Shown here: piece after piece, positions 35,733-48,351 of the stretch | Numbering within the stretch: position 1 is the stretch's first letter | How the letters are laid out: each line of letters opens with the position of its first letter | Source of the DNA: Melastoma dodecandrum | Lineage: Eukaryota; Streptophyta; Magnoliopsida; Myrtales; Melastomataceae | Assembly (NCBI GenBank): GCA_029817715.1 | Contig: JARUPY010000606.1 | Location: 8,184,001 to 8,248,000 of the forward strand | DNA: 64,000 bases | Direction of reading: 5' to 3' | Made by a program: the position numbers and the translations under genes | The notes under the pieces: model-generated | Told to the model about the DNA's origin: nothing | Seen by the model: the letters and a program-made list of their open reading frames with translations, nothing else | Database searches by the model: none

Positions 35733-36030
35733 TCATGGAGATGATCGCAGAGAACTCCCAGTAACTAGTCCATGGCGGTGTAAAACAACACGGAGTGGCA
35801 CTTGCTGTATTACGTGCAGGAAGAGATCCAATCTTCCGATCACATCAAGCTGCGGACTTCGTGGATACCCCCGCAGACATACTTGACGGGCATATCGTCG
35901 TCCGTGCTCTGCTGTCGACCCATACCTCCGGTCGAGTATGATGGGGAACCAAGACGGACTGTATTTTGCCATACAAACTTGGCGAGGTTCGACGCCAGAG
36001 ATGTCATCCAAGTGGAGGAACCGACTTATT
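35733..36030 (+). pseudogene. Broken first exon of a second double-bond reductase
   Basis: About 220 bases after the intact gene. LLYYVQEEIQSSDHIKLRTS matches the exon 1 stretch of the gene upstream (WYLARY...PSSDHLKLR), and the next residues in another frame (TPADILDGHIVVRALL) match the following segment. Stops and frameshifts break it, and no other exons are seen. This is a decayed tandem copy. Confidence 0.65.
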
Positions 36031-38998
36031 GACTAGTATAACTGGGCCTTTTGCAGGATTTAGGCCCAATTGTTGACAAACTGGGCCGCATAAATTTTCT
36101 GTTGCCATCCAAGTGGAGGAACCAATTGGGCCCCATTAAATTAAATTAAATTTAAATGAAGAAGAAAGAAGAGTCCAACGGTTTGTGTTTCACGTAATGT
36201 GGAAAACGAAATGTGAATTTTTAATGCAACGATTTGGACTGCACATGTAATAATTCATAATTTTTCTATGAATGTAAATATGGTTGTATATATATGGTAT
36301 GAATGTGTAAGAAAAAATCTATGATATTGTTATAAGAGTGAATTCAGAACGGTTAAATGATTTTTCAAATATGTAAGCATGAGTTGGTGCGGAAATATTT
36401 AAGGACGATGCCCATTGTTTAAGGACACTTCCATGAACTATATGGACAGCCTTCTACGTGAGGGAGTAATACCTGGAAGTATATGTGTGATCGACGGGTT
36501 GACATTTTCGATGTTATGACGATAAGCTTGGGGTTGTTGCAGTTAAAGCCTATTTATCTTCGAAATTGAAAACCGAATTGGTTAGAAAAGAAAATTTAGA
36601 GATAATTTCAGCCCCAAAGGTGAATGAAATGTGATCAATGCGGAGCGGAGAAATGGGTAGTCGAAGGGCGCAAATGGTTGCCCTGAATCCTCCTCGACAT
36701 CGCCCGCGGACAGCCCACTTTCGTGCGGATTTATGACTGAAATTTAGCCGTAAATCCTGCAAGTTTATAAGCACGACAAAGCTGATCAAATAAGACAAAA
36801 CAGTTAAAGGAGTTTGATTAATTAAGGTTAATTAAGCTAGATTATTAGCGTTAAGTAAGCATGATTAATTAGTGCTAATCGGGGCCCAAGACTTCTTTCA
36901 CAAGCCATGGACTGTGGGGTCCACTTTTCATCATTTAGGGACACTCATAAGAAGGCTAGAATGCCAGAAAAAAAGGGGAGAAAGGGGCTGTGGACGTCCA
37001 TAAGGAGGAGGAGGAGAAGAAGAGGTGAGGGGGAGAAAGGAAGAAGAAGAAGAAGAAGAAGAAGAAAAGGGCTGGTCCGGTGAGCTGATTCGGCGAACAA
37101 AGCAAGAAGCGAAACATAAAGCCTAGCATCAAATAAGAGCGTGAGGAGGCCCCTTCGTAGAGTGGTCGCTCGGAGAAGGAAATAATTGAAGCGGTTTTGC
37201 TTCATAGAAGCAGGAAAGTACAGTACTCAATCCTCTTCATTTTTCTTCTTATGAAACGGCCATAAAACTCGTTAACCTTGAGTTTTGCTCGCTGTGAATG
37301 TGTTGTTTGGTGAGGGAAAGAGGCTGGCCAGATCTTTGGGAAGGTAGGAGATGGCACCCCGGATCATCGGTTATGCGACGGATAAGCGGATTCTCACAGT
37401 ATGTGAACTGGCCGGTGGTTCGCGGTTAAGCGTGTGAGTCGGATGACAATCGTGTGGGAGCTGGCCATGCGGAACTCATCTGTATGCATGAGGTGGAGGT
37501 TGTATTGAATTATGAATGGATGCTTACGGTGATTGTGGGTTGTTCGGGAGCGAATTTCCCGGTTTGTGTGTGTGTATTGGGCTGAAAAATAGATTGTTTT
37601 GTGTGCGTTCCTGCGGGTATGTGGCTGCCCATTCGGAGTGTATACCTTGGCATATAATTGAGGCATGGGAATAGGGCAAATGGGGATGGACGGACTGGTC
37701 CGTCGGTTTTGAGAAAAGAAAAGGTCGAAACTCCGAATGAGATGGTTGCGGACAAGCAAGCATATTCTTGAATGCGAACTTACGATTATTGAACAATGTT
37801 ATCAATTGAACATGGGTTGAAAAGGGGACTTATTATGGTCATTCATAGTCGGTCCGGAGTTGATACTCATCGGTGAGAGGATGGTTTATTAAGTGCGGAA
37901 GACACAGATAAATGAAAGTGATCGAACGACCCATGTATCGTGGGTGGAATGGAATTTTATAATGATACATTGACACGTTAATGGGACTGCCTTATGAGGC
38001 GGATATGAGGAGGTTTGGACAGAAGGAATCCACCCTCGGAATGGTGTATTGGACAGCCTAGTTGGTTGGATAAGGTGGGCGAAAAGCTAAAGCACGGAAG
38101 GAAGTTCCATGGTTTTACGCACCCGGATGGGTTGATTTATAGTAACCGAATGTTGTGCGGCTGAAAGTACATGAACATGAGCATTTTATGGGGTGTGCGT
38201 AGGCTAAAAATGTGATGTTCGCGGATGCCGCTGGAAACAACTTAATTGCGATCTTTGAGGATTTGGAAACGCAACAATGTATGTCGGAATTTTGAGACGA
38301 TGTTTCGATTTTGAGATATGTCAAGGGATATTATGGGCGATTAATTGCGTGTGCTTGAGCTGTCGTACCTAGTTATTTAATTAACGTTATTATGTGTTTT
38401 TGATAAATCATAGAAGTGAAATGTACATACTTATTTTCAAATTTAAGAAAAAGCTTTCATTATTTAAATTTTTATAACTAAGTAATAATCAAATTATGTA
38501 ATACTTTTCAATTAGGTTGAGTTTTTTTCCTTAAGAATCCGAAGGTCCTTTCAACGATAGCCCCGTAAAGTCCGCATGGAAATCTGAAGCTACCCGTCAA
38601 AAGTCAATATAGGAAAAAACAAATGCCAAATCCCCCGATCCAATCCTACCAAAAAAAGACAAAATCCAATCTTTTTCCTATAAATAGAAAAGAAATTTAA
38701 TTATGTCAAACATAGTCAGACTTTTAACTTGCATGCTATTTTTGACCAATTATTTCTTTCCCCGTCTTGACCGTCGCCCATATCTCCCTTTTCCTTTCTC
38801 CCTTTTAATCGGAAATCCAACATATAAATTATATATATAAAAAAATGTTGCTTAACCATGAAAAAGGAGTAAATAATTTCTTTATGGACAATATAAGTAA
38901 CACGTAAAATGGGAAAAAAATAACAAAAAAATAACAAAATTGGAATAGTGAAAGGCTACCAAGCGAACCAATAAAAGAATTAAATAAGCGAAGATGAG
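36031..38998. other. Intergenic region, no recognised genes
   Basis: Nearly 3 kb. It contains a (GAA)n microsatellite around 37038-37072 and mixed-composition DNA at 37200-38350 that could be an old non-coding retroelement, but I find no LTR ends, primer site or protein motif. From 38350 to 38990 it is AT-rich. Confidence 0.5.
37038..37072 (+). repeat. (GAA)n microsatellite
   Basis: About ten GAA/AAG repeats. No gene effect evident. Confidence 0.85.
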
Positions 38999-39066
38999 AT
39001 GGAAGCAGTATATGGGAAATTGGATTGTCTTCGTTTGCTGTTGTTCTTTTTTATTTTGGTCTTCAT

Positions 39067-41194
39067 TCAGCTTGTGTTATTCCCAATTTTAGAGTTGCCG
39101 CCCTCCTTGCTCGAGCAGTTGTTGTTCTCGGTATTGGTATCGGTTGTCCTCAGGCAACCGCTGGGAGGGAGTACACGCGACGTGCTGCTCCCCCCAGGCC
39201 CCCCGATGATCGAGCTGATTGCGGCTGCCAGGGCTGCCGTGAAGTTTGGGTTTGTTGCGATGGCCGCGCTCAGGGTTTCATTGAATGACCCCCGTTGAGG
39301 TTCGTCCGAATGGGACGACGTTCCCTTCGTGTCCTGCGACATTTGTAGCCCCGAGAACTTGGACTGGTTGTACAATGCCTGGCCGAATAACTGAGGCAGC
39401 ATATCGGCCGTCGCCGCACTGTTTTGGCTGGTGAAGCTTGACCCGGAGGGCGGGAATGGGACCGGGAAGTGGCCTGGGGGAGGCGTCTGGGACTGTAGGC
39501 TGTTCGGGTTCTGGGTCAGGTCCAAGGTGACGGTTGGGAATGGGGCGGAGGCGGATATGGTCGCCATGCTAGAGGAACAGGGGAGGAGCGTACGGGTGAG
39601 GAAGTTGGCATTCGTCATCCCGTCGGAGCTCGACATTGATCCCGAGAGAAGCATCCTGGCCGCGGATGACGTCGTCGATGCCATCGCCATTGCTGCCGGG
39701 GGCAGAGGATGGTTGTGGTTGCCCTCGTAGGTTGTGATAAGCACCGATTTGTCCTCCGAGCATCTTTGAACCTAATTATTCGACAAAGTGATTAGTTTAA
39801 CGGACTCGGATATGATTGATTAAATGATCAGCTGAGGTTAACCTATCGGATTGACAAATGTTCTTCGCTAATCATAGTTTGATTAACAAAATCCTTGAGA
39901 TGTGACGTACCTGTTTGCGGACAGGGCAACCGGCGGCCATGGTGCATCGGTAGTAGGCTCGAGGGCAAGGGTTCCCTTTCGCCATCTTCTGGCCGTACTT
40001 TCGCCATTGGCATCCGTCTGTGATCTTTGGCGAACGAAGAAAGACTAATGTTGGTTAAACAAACGGTCATGGTATCAAATCAAACAGGAGCGTGGTAATC
40101 GCGAGTTCCCTCACCATGGTGGCCTCGGACCGTGCCCTGACTGAGACACGGGCCTTGCGCATCGTGGCCTCCGTCTGATCAACAGCGCTCTTGGATGGAC
40201 TAGCGAACCTCACGACCTTGTTGTTACTAGGAAGCCATTCCTGATCAGGGCTCTCCTCCCTCCTCTTCCGACTGCCGAACTCCTTCTCTTCATTGTTCCT
40301 AGCGCTCTTCCTTGTGCCGATCTCCCTCGATCCCCCTTCCTCGGAGACCTTGACAGGCGATCCCGATTCCCGGCTCCTCTCATCCGATGACGACAGGGAA
40401 TGATCCTCGGCCTCGTTCCCTGCGGTGGCGAGGCCGAGATCCATGAACTGCCTGGGGACGACCAGCCTCCCGTTTTCCACCCTGTGATCGTTCTGTCTCC
40501 TGACGGACGAGCTCTCCGGGACGTCCTCAGGATTCTCAGGCTTCTGATCATGCATGAGCGCGACCAAATGCATCTGCAGGGTGCGGTAATCGGTGGTCAC
40601 TTGGCTTAACACGTCTCGTAGCCGCTGGTTCTCGGAGCTCACCCTCTCAACCTCGGCCTGAAGAACCACCACCTGACGAAGGAATCCCTCCAAACATATA
40701 AACAATCGCGACACCACTATTAACTGCTAAAAAAAGCTAACTCGAACTGGCCACAGCTCAAACTCACCTCGCTCTTGGGCCGTTTCTCTTCCGCGTTGGG
40801 TGATATCCCGTCGTCGACCATCGACTGGTCGCTACTGGTGTTCCTCGTAAGGAGATTCAACCCGGTCTGAAGAAGCAGAACCAAAGAAACAAGCCCCGAT
40901 CAGAACTTCCCCATCTCCACAACACGTCTCCCACAAGCGCGCGCGCGCACACACACACACACAGAGAACTCTCACGTTAACATTAAGCTCCAAGCCGAGG
41001 GGTCGATCGAGCCTGTCCTTCTCAACATCTGGCTGAGGATCATGATCAGACTTCAAGGCGAAAAAGTCCATCTCGCCTATGACGGGACGCTTGCCACCAG
41101 ACAAAGGGGAAGGGGTGCGGTCAAGGGCGTCGTCGTCGGCATTACTAACAACGGCATTGAGGTTAAGGCGGTCTCGGTCGGGGTCAGATTCCAT
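39067..41194 (-). CDS. WRKY transcription factor, group IIb
   Basis: Nuclear regulator that binds W-boxes (TTGACC/T), typically in defence, senescence or nutrient responses. Five exons on the minus strand: 41194-40976, 40866-40768, 40672-40115, 40024-39911, 39771-39067; 564 residues. The N-terminal part has LGLELNVN, then a leucine-zipper-like coil ([20 protein letters not shown], residues ~107-145) and a basic stretch (SRKRREE). The DNA-binding domain has WRKYGQK at ~299-305 and a C-x5-C-x23-H-x-H zinc finger ending NHNH. The last intron falls at RKQ/VQRC, the V-type position of groups IIa and IIb. The coil with this length and a Ser/Thr-rich tail fits IIb. Intron 1 begins with a GT/GC dinucleotide repeat just after the donor. 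Confidence 0.95.
40940..40966 (+). repeat. (GC)n(AC)n dinucleotide tract at the start of WRKY intron 1
   Basis: Alternating GC then AC repeats lie about 12 bases inside the donor of intron 1. Such tracts vary in length between individuals. Confidence 0.8.
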
Positions 41195-41511
41195 GAAACC
41201 CGTCCTGGAAATGGGGAGTGGTGGTTGAGAATGGAAGAAGGACGATCAATGGAGAGTCCACACCACATCTTCACCGTGGGAGGGGATGGGGGTGGGGGTT
41301 GTTATATACACATACATGGGATAGAAAAAAATACACGAAAGAAGAAGAAAATGAGGAAAAGGTGTTAGTCATTAACAATGGGCAGAGGACTCGGCAATTC
41401 AAATGGATTTCGAGGAGGAGAGGAGGATACGACACACACCCACGTTTCCACTCACTTTATTACTAAACTAAACTCATGTGGTGGGTGTTGTTGGCGCCGG
41501 GGATTTGGGGT

Positions 41512-41566
41512 TTGACCAAGTGAATTTTTGGTAACAGTAGATTACGGGATGTTCGGGGTTGGTCAA
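41512..41566. promoter_or_regulatory. Pair of opposed W-boxes upstream of the WRKY gene
   Basis: TTGACC at 41512-41517 (plus strand) and GGTCAA at 41561-41566 (TTGACC on the minus strand) lie ~320-370 bases before the WRKY start codon. Such clusters often mediate auto- or cross-regulation by WRKY proteins. This is a motif match only. Confidence 0.45.
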
Positions 41567-42003
41567 GATCTCCCCCCCCACTTAAATTGATTTTTTAGCC
41601 AAATACCGTCCTCCCACCTCGGTCCCAGGGGGATGTTGAAAATTGATATATATTTGAATCTCTTTGTAATAAGACGGACGTAACTGACTCACTGGACTGA
41701 CTTCCTCTTCCTTTTTTTCTTTTAATATTAATAAAAATAATAACGAGGATTGGGTTGGGACCCATCGGAAATTTGGGTCGGCCCAGCCCCAAAACTAATA
41801 CTAATGATAGTAATAATAAAATAAAGAATCTTTTTTAGTTCTAACTCTGTCGGCCGTTTTTGTTGTCAATCTCGGCGTCCTTACTCCTTCACGTACGTCA
41901 TTGATTAAATTATCTCCACCGATCAAACGTTCACGTCCATTTCTCCATTATGTGGTCGACTCGTATTATCTCTGTCAAAATGGATACAGACATGCCCTTT
42001 TGG

Positions 42004-42013
42004 TTTTATATAC
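42004..42013 (+). promoter_or_regulatory. Possible TATA box of the CslB/H gene
   Basis: ttttatatac about 65 bases before the start codon at 42076. The spacing would give a short leader. Confidence 0.5.
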
Positions 42014-42075
42014 ACCACCAAGGGAGGGACGTCTGTCGGTGTCCACACGAATCACTCTCGTCTAAAAATTAGTTA

Positions 42076-45028
42076 ATGGCTAGTGGGCAGTCCTCCTCCC
42101 CTCTTTACGAGAAGGTTTCTCTGAAGAACGACGGCAAGAGGGCCGTCGAGTTCTTCATCCTCCTCCTCCTCGCCTCCCTCTTGGTTTACCGGTTACTCAA
42201 CCTCGATGGCCGTGGATTCGTCTGGGCCGTCGCCATGGCCTGCGAGTCTTGGTTCACTTTCATCTGGATACTCACCTTCAGCACCAAGTGGAACCCCATC
42301 GCCTACAGGACTTACCCTCACCTCCTCTCGCTGAGGGAGGAGAGAGAGTTTCCTCCCATCGACATGTTCGTGACCACGGCAGATCCTGCCTTGGAGCCAC
42401 CCTTTATCACCGTGAACACGGTCCTGTCTTTGCTGGCCCTCGACTACCCGTCAGATAAGCTCGCCTGTTACGTGTCCGATGACGGCTGCTCCCCCTTGAC
42501 CTACTACTCCCTAAGGGAAGCTTCCGAATTCGCCAAGTCATGGGTGCCCTTCAGCAAGAAGTACCGTGTCCAGACTAGAGCACCCTTCCGCTACTTCCCA
42601 GACCAGGACAGGAAGGTCGAGTCGTCGTCTGAGGAGTTCCGACGAGCGTATCATGCCGTGAAGGTGCGCCAAAAGCGTTTTTTCTTGGGTGTCTCTGGCG
42701 TTCATTATTTTCTACACGCCATTATTTGTTTCTTTTTTGGAACTGTTGTAGTCATTTTTTGTTTCGTAGGAAGAATACGAGAAGATGTGCCAGAAGATTG
42801 CAGTCGCTGGCCAGAAGACAAGTCCATGTGATCTCACCGGAGACTTCGCAGAGTTTTCGAATATCGACCGCAGGGATCATCCCACCATCATCAAGGTAAA
42901 TAAAGAAATGAAAAGAGAAAGCTCAACATCGGATTAGACGACAAAAAAAAAAAAAAGTTTACTCAGCTCTGATGGCTGGTTTTTGTTTCCTTTGCGGGGA
43001 CGGAACCAAAGATCATTCGGGAGGATAAGGATGGCTGCGATCCGGATGGAATTCCACGCCTGGTTTACATCTCTAGGGAGAAGAGTCCGAAGTACCATCA
43101 CAACTACAAGGCCGGCGCGATGAACGTCTTGGTGAGCAGTGGCTTGAACTAACAGAGTTCTGCAAAACTCTCCTTGTCTGTCTTTTCCTAGTGGCTTATC
43201 CGTTACGTCGTTGCGTCTCTTGTCCTCTTATATGTCCCAGACCAGAGTTTCTGGGCTCTTGACCAACGCGCCGTACATGCTGAACGTCGACTGCGACATG
43301 TTTGCAAACAACCCTCAGATCGCGTTGCACGCCCTGTGTCTCTTCCTCGGGACAGAGTCCGAAGTGGACTGCGCTTTCGTTCAGTGCCCGCAGAAGTTTT
43401 ACGACGGATTAGAAGATGATCCTTTCGGAAACCAAATGGTCGTCTTGTATGAAGTATGGAGGAAATTTTCATCATCTTTTCTCTTCATTTTTTGAACTTG
43501 TTTATGCCACACGACTGATTCATTTTTCGATGTAATCACGCACTTCGACCTGCGAAGTTCATGGGTAGAGGAATAGTAGGCCTTCAAGGACCATTCTACG
43601 GAGGAACCGGGTGCTTTCACCGCCGAAAAGTGATATATGGTGCTTGGCCGGATGATAGCGGCAACAGAACCAGTCTCAAGCCGATCGGAAAAGGTATATC
43701 ACCCTCACAATTCTTCTTATCTCCATCGATGAGCAGATCAGACCAAGGAATCAACACTCGTCGTTCAATCAGGAAAAGACATGGCCATGGAGGAATTGGT
43801 CAAAGGGTTTGGAAGCTCGAAAGAGCTTGTCCGATCTGCATCCTACGCTCTGGAGGGAAGCATGGAGCCAGTTTCTCTGAAAGGTCTCTCGGCCTTTTTC
43901 GAGGCAGCTCATCAAGTCGCAAGTTGTGCGTACGAGGACGACACTGACTGGGGCAAGGAGGTAAGTGGGGGAACAACATTCTACCCTGCCAGCGACGTGG
44001 TATTCTGATGCAGCATGCCGGTGAGGGACTTCTTATTTCCCTTGGCAGATAGGATGGATGTATGGATCGACCACGGAGGACGTCCTCACAGGACTCAACA
44101 TCCACAGGAAGGGATGGAGATCGGTCTACTGCACCCCAGACCCACCAGCATTCTTGGGATGTGCACCCAATGGAGGGCCAGCGGCCATGACCCAGATGAA
44201 GAGATGGGCCACAGGTCTCCTGGAGATCTTGGTCAGCAGGAAGTCCCCAGTATATGCAACTCTCTTCGGGAAGCTCCAGTTCAGGATGTGCTTAGCATAC
44301 GTGTGGCTCTTAGTGTGGGCACTGAGGTCCATCCCCGAGATCACCTATGCCCTTCTCCCTGCATATTGCATCATCACTAACTCCCACTTCTTGCCCAAGG
44401 TAAGGAAATTTCCCATGTTCACCATGTTAGTCGCGAGGGAGCACTGACGGACGCCAATGTTCGTGTCCCAAAAATGCAGGTCAATGAGCCTGCTATGGTG
44501 ATACCAACACTTATCTTTGTAACATACAACATCTTCACTTTATTCGAGTACTTCCAAGTCGGCCTGTCGGTCAGGGCATGGTGGAACAACCATAGGATGC
44601 AGAGGGTGACGTCTGCATGTGCTTGGTCCTTCGGGGTGCTGGGTGTTGTCCTCAAGCTGCTGGGCGTGTCTCAAACCGTCTTTGACGTGACCAGGAAGGA
44701 AAGCTGGGCTCCTGGAGAGGGCGAGAAAGTCCCTGATGGCAAGTTCACCTTCGACAACTCCCCATTGTTCATCTCGGGCACCACCTTGGTCCTGGTGGAG
44801 TTGACGGCTTTGGTCATGATGGTGTTGGGGCTGCGTCCACAGGCACATGGCGGTAGTGGCACAGGCATAGGGGAGGTTATATGCGCCGTGTGGGTACTGC
44901 TGTGCTTCAGCATATTCGTAAGAGGATTGCTTGAGAAGAAGGGAGGTATTCCCTTGCCGACCGTCTTCAAATCAGCTGCCCTTGCAACCCTCTTTGTACA
45001 CTTCTCTATATTCACCTCAAGGGCTTGA
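42076..45028 (+). CDS. Cellulose synthase-like protein, subfamily B/H
   Basis: Golgi-type membrane glycosyltransferase of family GT2 thought to build non-cellulosic wall polysaccharide; the product of the B/H group is not settled by sequence. Eight exons: 42076-42663, 42770-42895, 43012-43131, 43241-43453, 43558-43693, 43773-43960, 44049-44399, 44480-45028; 756 residues, the usual length. Two N-terminal membrane helices ([21 protein letters not shown]) precede the catalytic domain. The D,D,D,QxxRW residues are present: VSDDGCSP (~135), NVDCD (~294), STTED (~468) and QMKRW (~506). About six membrane helices follow. There is no RING zinc finger, which separates it from CesA and CslD. All introns are GT-AG and the frame is intact. 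Confidence 0.95.
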
Positions 45029-47361
45029 GAGTCCTGCTACCTCTGTGGTGCACCATTATTGAAGTATCATAATTCCAAGTAGTCTGTCTTCGTATTCTCG
45101 GGCATAAGGCACAAAAGAGCGGGCTTCATCGATAAAAAAAATGGTTTTGTACACCAGGCAATGGTTCCGTAGAGGCCCCTATGGTAGTACCGCAAGACAA
45201 TCCGATGAATATAGAATAACTCACATGGCATCACGGTTCAACCGATCCATACAAGCACATAACAAAATATCCGCAGTGAAGAGAGCTCGAGGGCGGGTTC
45301 CTTGTCTGTAATCGCAGCGGGGTTATGTGTAACGAACCGGAATTTCGAAAAGGAAAATATTACTTTGACGAGATTGATTGACTAGAATTAGAACGGTTGA
45401 CCGAGTCAAAATCCGATGTGGCACGAGAGTTTAATACTTTCGTTGTCAGTTGATGTTAATTTCGAATATTAACGAGATTACTAATTCGATTTCGTGTGAT
45501 TACGTCACGCGGGAAAGGGGACGCCTGGACCTAAACGAAATCGAATTAGGGTATCGTTACTATTACCCGAAACTCTCGCTGCCCACGCAGGGGATCGCTC
45601 AGCTCGGGAGCTACCAGTCCAAGGCTGGTTTACATTAACCTCACGACAGCGAATCCATCCCCACTCCACGTCTATGTGAACATCCCGTTTGCAGCCGCAT
45701 CTCATCGCCTAGAATTTACGCGATCGGTGGCATATCGCAGATCCTGGACCATCAATCTATTCCAATACAACACCATGCGAACAGGGGCCACCAAGGAAGA
45801 CTCGCATACAACGCGGTCTCCTCTTCGAGTACTTATCACAGCGAGCTGGTTTCGAGTCCCTAGGCGACAGAGCGTATCACTTCAACCATTGTCGCCGCGA
45901 CTAAGAGCGATAAGCTCGCATCAACTCCCTAACGTATCCAGCCTACGAACTCTGCCCCCTGTTCCAAGAAGTCACATACCGGGGACGTAGAACAAGGCCG
46001 CGTTTCTCGCGAACCTCTCTCTGTCCCTACATTGTTCCTATTCGTATTACCCAAAACGGTAGAACCCAGTCGGTCCCGCGAGCAAACTCAACAGAACAAC
46101 CACGTGCGAACGACAACCGACCTACCTGACCCTCCCCGACAACTCTACCCCAACACGCATCCAAAATCAGAGCAAGACAAGGACCACAGAGGGGGAGGGG
46201 AGGTGAGACGTACATGGATAACCACCAGCGATTGTCCTCCCCTGCGTGCAAGGGTTTGTCCCGCTCGAGTTCCTCCTTTGATTGCGCGATCGTCCGATCC
46301 GAGGCAAAGATGATGTCCTCTTCCCCGTGAGCTCAAGGGTGTCAGGGAAGAAAATAAAGGTCGGGGAAGGGAGCTGTCTGAATGAATGATTCTAGACAAG
46401 CCTTCAGCTGGATTAATCTGTTTCGCACAACCAATAAGCCAGCTGAGAAATTGGATTTTGTGAGGCCTTACGATTATTGAATTGAGTAAACCAAATCTGT
46501 CCAGTGATTGTGCTCGGGCGTGTGAACATTTGTCCACGGTTATATTTAAGAGGTGATTACGACGGTGGTCGGGGATTGAAGGACGGCGTTGCGGCTGATC
46601 CATGGGAATCATAGCGAGAAACGCGGGTTGGACCAACCACGTTGGTCTCGGCCGACGGTGGTTGGGTTCCGTAGAGTTGTAAGTATATGACGGTTTGGAA
46701 ATGAAGTTGCCGCCGTTTACAATCTGGACCGACCACGTCCCTATGGCTACCGAGCTGTCGATTGTGATTTAGATTTGAGAGTATGGTCCCGACTGTGTGT
46801 CGGAGGAGAACGGAAAGGTGGCACCACTCGCGGTTGCACCTGTCGCCGTTTCCCGGGCGCTCCCGGAGGAGGGGGTGGGGACGCACTACGGTGGTCCTGG
46901 TACCTTGAGAAGGGTTGATATGAGATGAGAACGTATGATTCATGGGAGTCGCATGTTTATTTATCGCTTTCTATATACATATGGATCCTAACTATGGAGT
47001 TGAGTTTCGAATTGTTTATATTATAATGTGGTGGCTTACTTCTGTATGTTCTGATGAATCTACCAGATGTTGTCTTGATCCGCATACTGCATAAACGTTT
47101 TTTCTAAATACACTTAGGAAGGAGTTTAGAGGTTCATGTTTTTCGTGAGCGCATGGGGTGAGGCGTACTCGATTTATCGCTGACCCCAATAGGGGAAATT
47201 ATTTTTAGTATGACGCAGGGTTAAGATGATAAAGATGAGCACAGATTCGAGAAACAAAACGATATATATTGCCACGGTAGAGGTGTAGTTTTGTCGTTTC
47301 CGCAGTTTGACCGTCAAACGACGGATGATTATTCTGACTAAACAATGAAAAATTTTGTAAG
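45029..47361. other. Intergenic / unclassified repeat DNA
   Basis: After the CslB/H gene the DNA turns to mixed-composition sequence with no conserved protein. tgtaacgaaccgg at 45331 could be an LTR start, but no matching end, target copy or internal domain is visible. Frames at 45676-46943 overlap each other and look random. Confidence 0.45.
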
Positions 47362-47477
47362 TCGTTTCATTATGTGTTTTGCTTGAATGGTGCAGCTGTA
47401 TGTTGGAAGAGTTCCAAGCAGGAGACAGTTGCTGGTTCTATAGCTGAGTCCGAGTACATTGCTGCTTCAAAGGCAGC
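47362..47477 (+). pseudogene. Copia RNase H fragment, cut by a Tat LTR
   Basis: Reads YVFCLNGAAVCWKSSKQETV and ESEYIAASKAA, the copia RNase H signature, then stops being copia exactly where TGTAAATACCCC begins (47478). gcagc (47473-47477) would be the left target copy. Nothing more of this copia element is seen. Confidence 0.8.
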
Positions 47478-48351
47478 TGTAAATACCCCAAATTTCTTAT
47501 CTTCTCAGCCAAGGCGTACGCATTGTCAAATATTCCACGACGAAAAGAGGAGATGCAATCATCGAACGAAGTGCACTCTCTACCGATCTTATTCTATGCA
47601 GAAATTTAGTGTTTGGGCTCACAAACAATTTTAAATAAAAGTTTTCCAAACAACATAACCATTTTACAAGTAAAGTTAATTGTAGTGCCATTTCCGAAGT
47701 CATTTGTTTTACGCATCCATTTAGTCATGATTTTTTTTTTATATTCTCGTGATTTTTATAATTATTTGCTTTGCCACCGAATCTTCCAATTTCATGAAAT
47801 TATCTTTCGTGGAATGTTGTTTTATTATTTGCTTACCTTTTAAGAAATTGGACATTGATTTGATTATTTGCTCACACTAATTATTTGCTTATGACATTGC
47901 TTGCGCTTTTATTATTCTGACAATTTACAATCGTATTAATTACACATTCAAAGTTTTGGGTTCAGACAGCTGGTGGTAGAAATCTTTGCCAAAGAACCTC
48001 CACTGCCTTGGTGTGAAGCTCATTCGCCAATTCAACGGCCTCCAATGCTGAGCACCCCTAACGACTCGTCTTTCATATCGTAACGACTAAAATTAACCCG
48101 ACTTCGACTTGATGACGAACATCAATGATGCGTTTTCCCTGTACAGGAGAAAACGGATTTCCCGGGTCCCTCTTAAAACCCCCACGATTTCGCGAGATTT
48201 CAAAAAAAAAAAAAGGGCACTTTATCAAATATATCCCAAAGATACAAAATTTTTCCAATTTATCCTAAGGTTTAGATAATATCTCCCTGTATCCTAAACT
48301 TTGACCCATTTTCGAAAATACCCATCAAAGCTCCTAATTAAGATTTGCTGA

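Noticed and set aside
37200..38350. Possible LTR retroelement in the reductase-WRKY spacer
   Set aside because: No TG...CA ends, target copies, primer site or protein motif could be found.
39431..39730. Plus-strand ORF in WRKY
   Set aside because: Antisense to the last WRKY exon.
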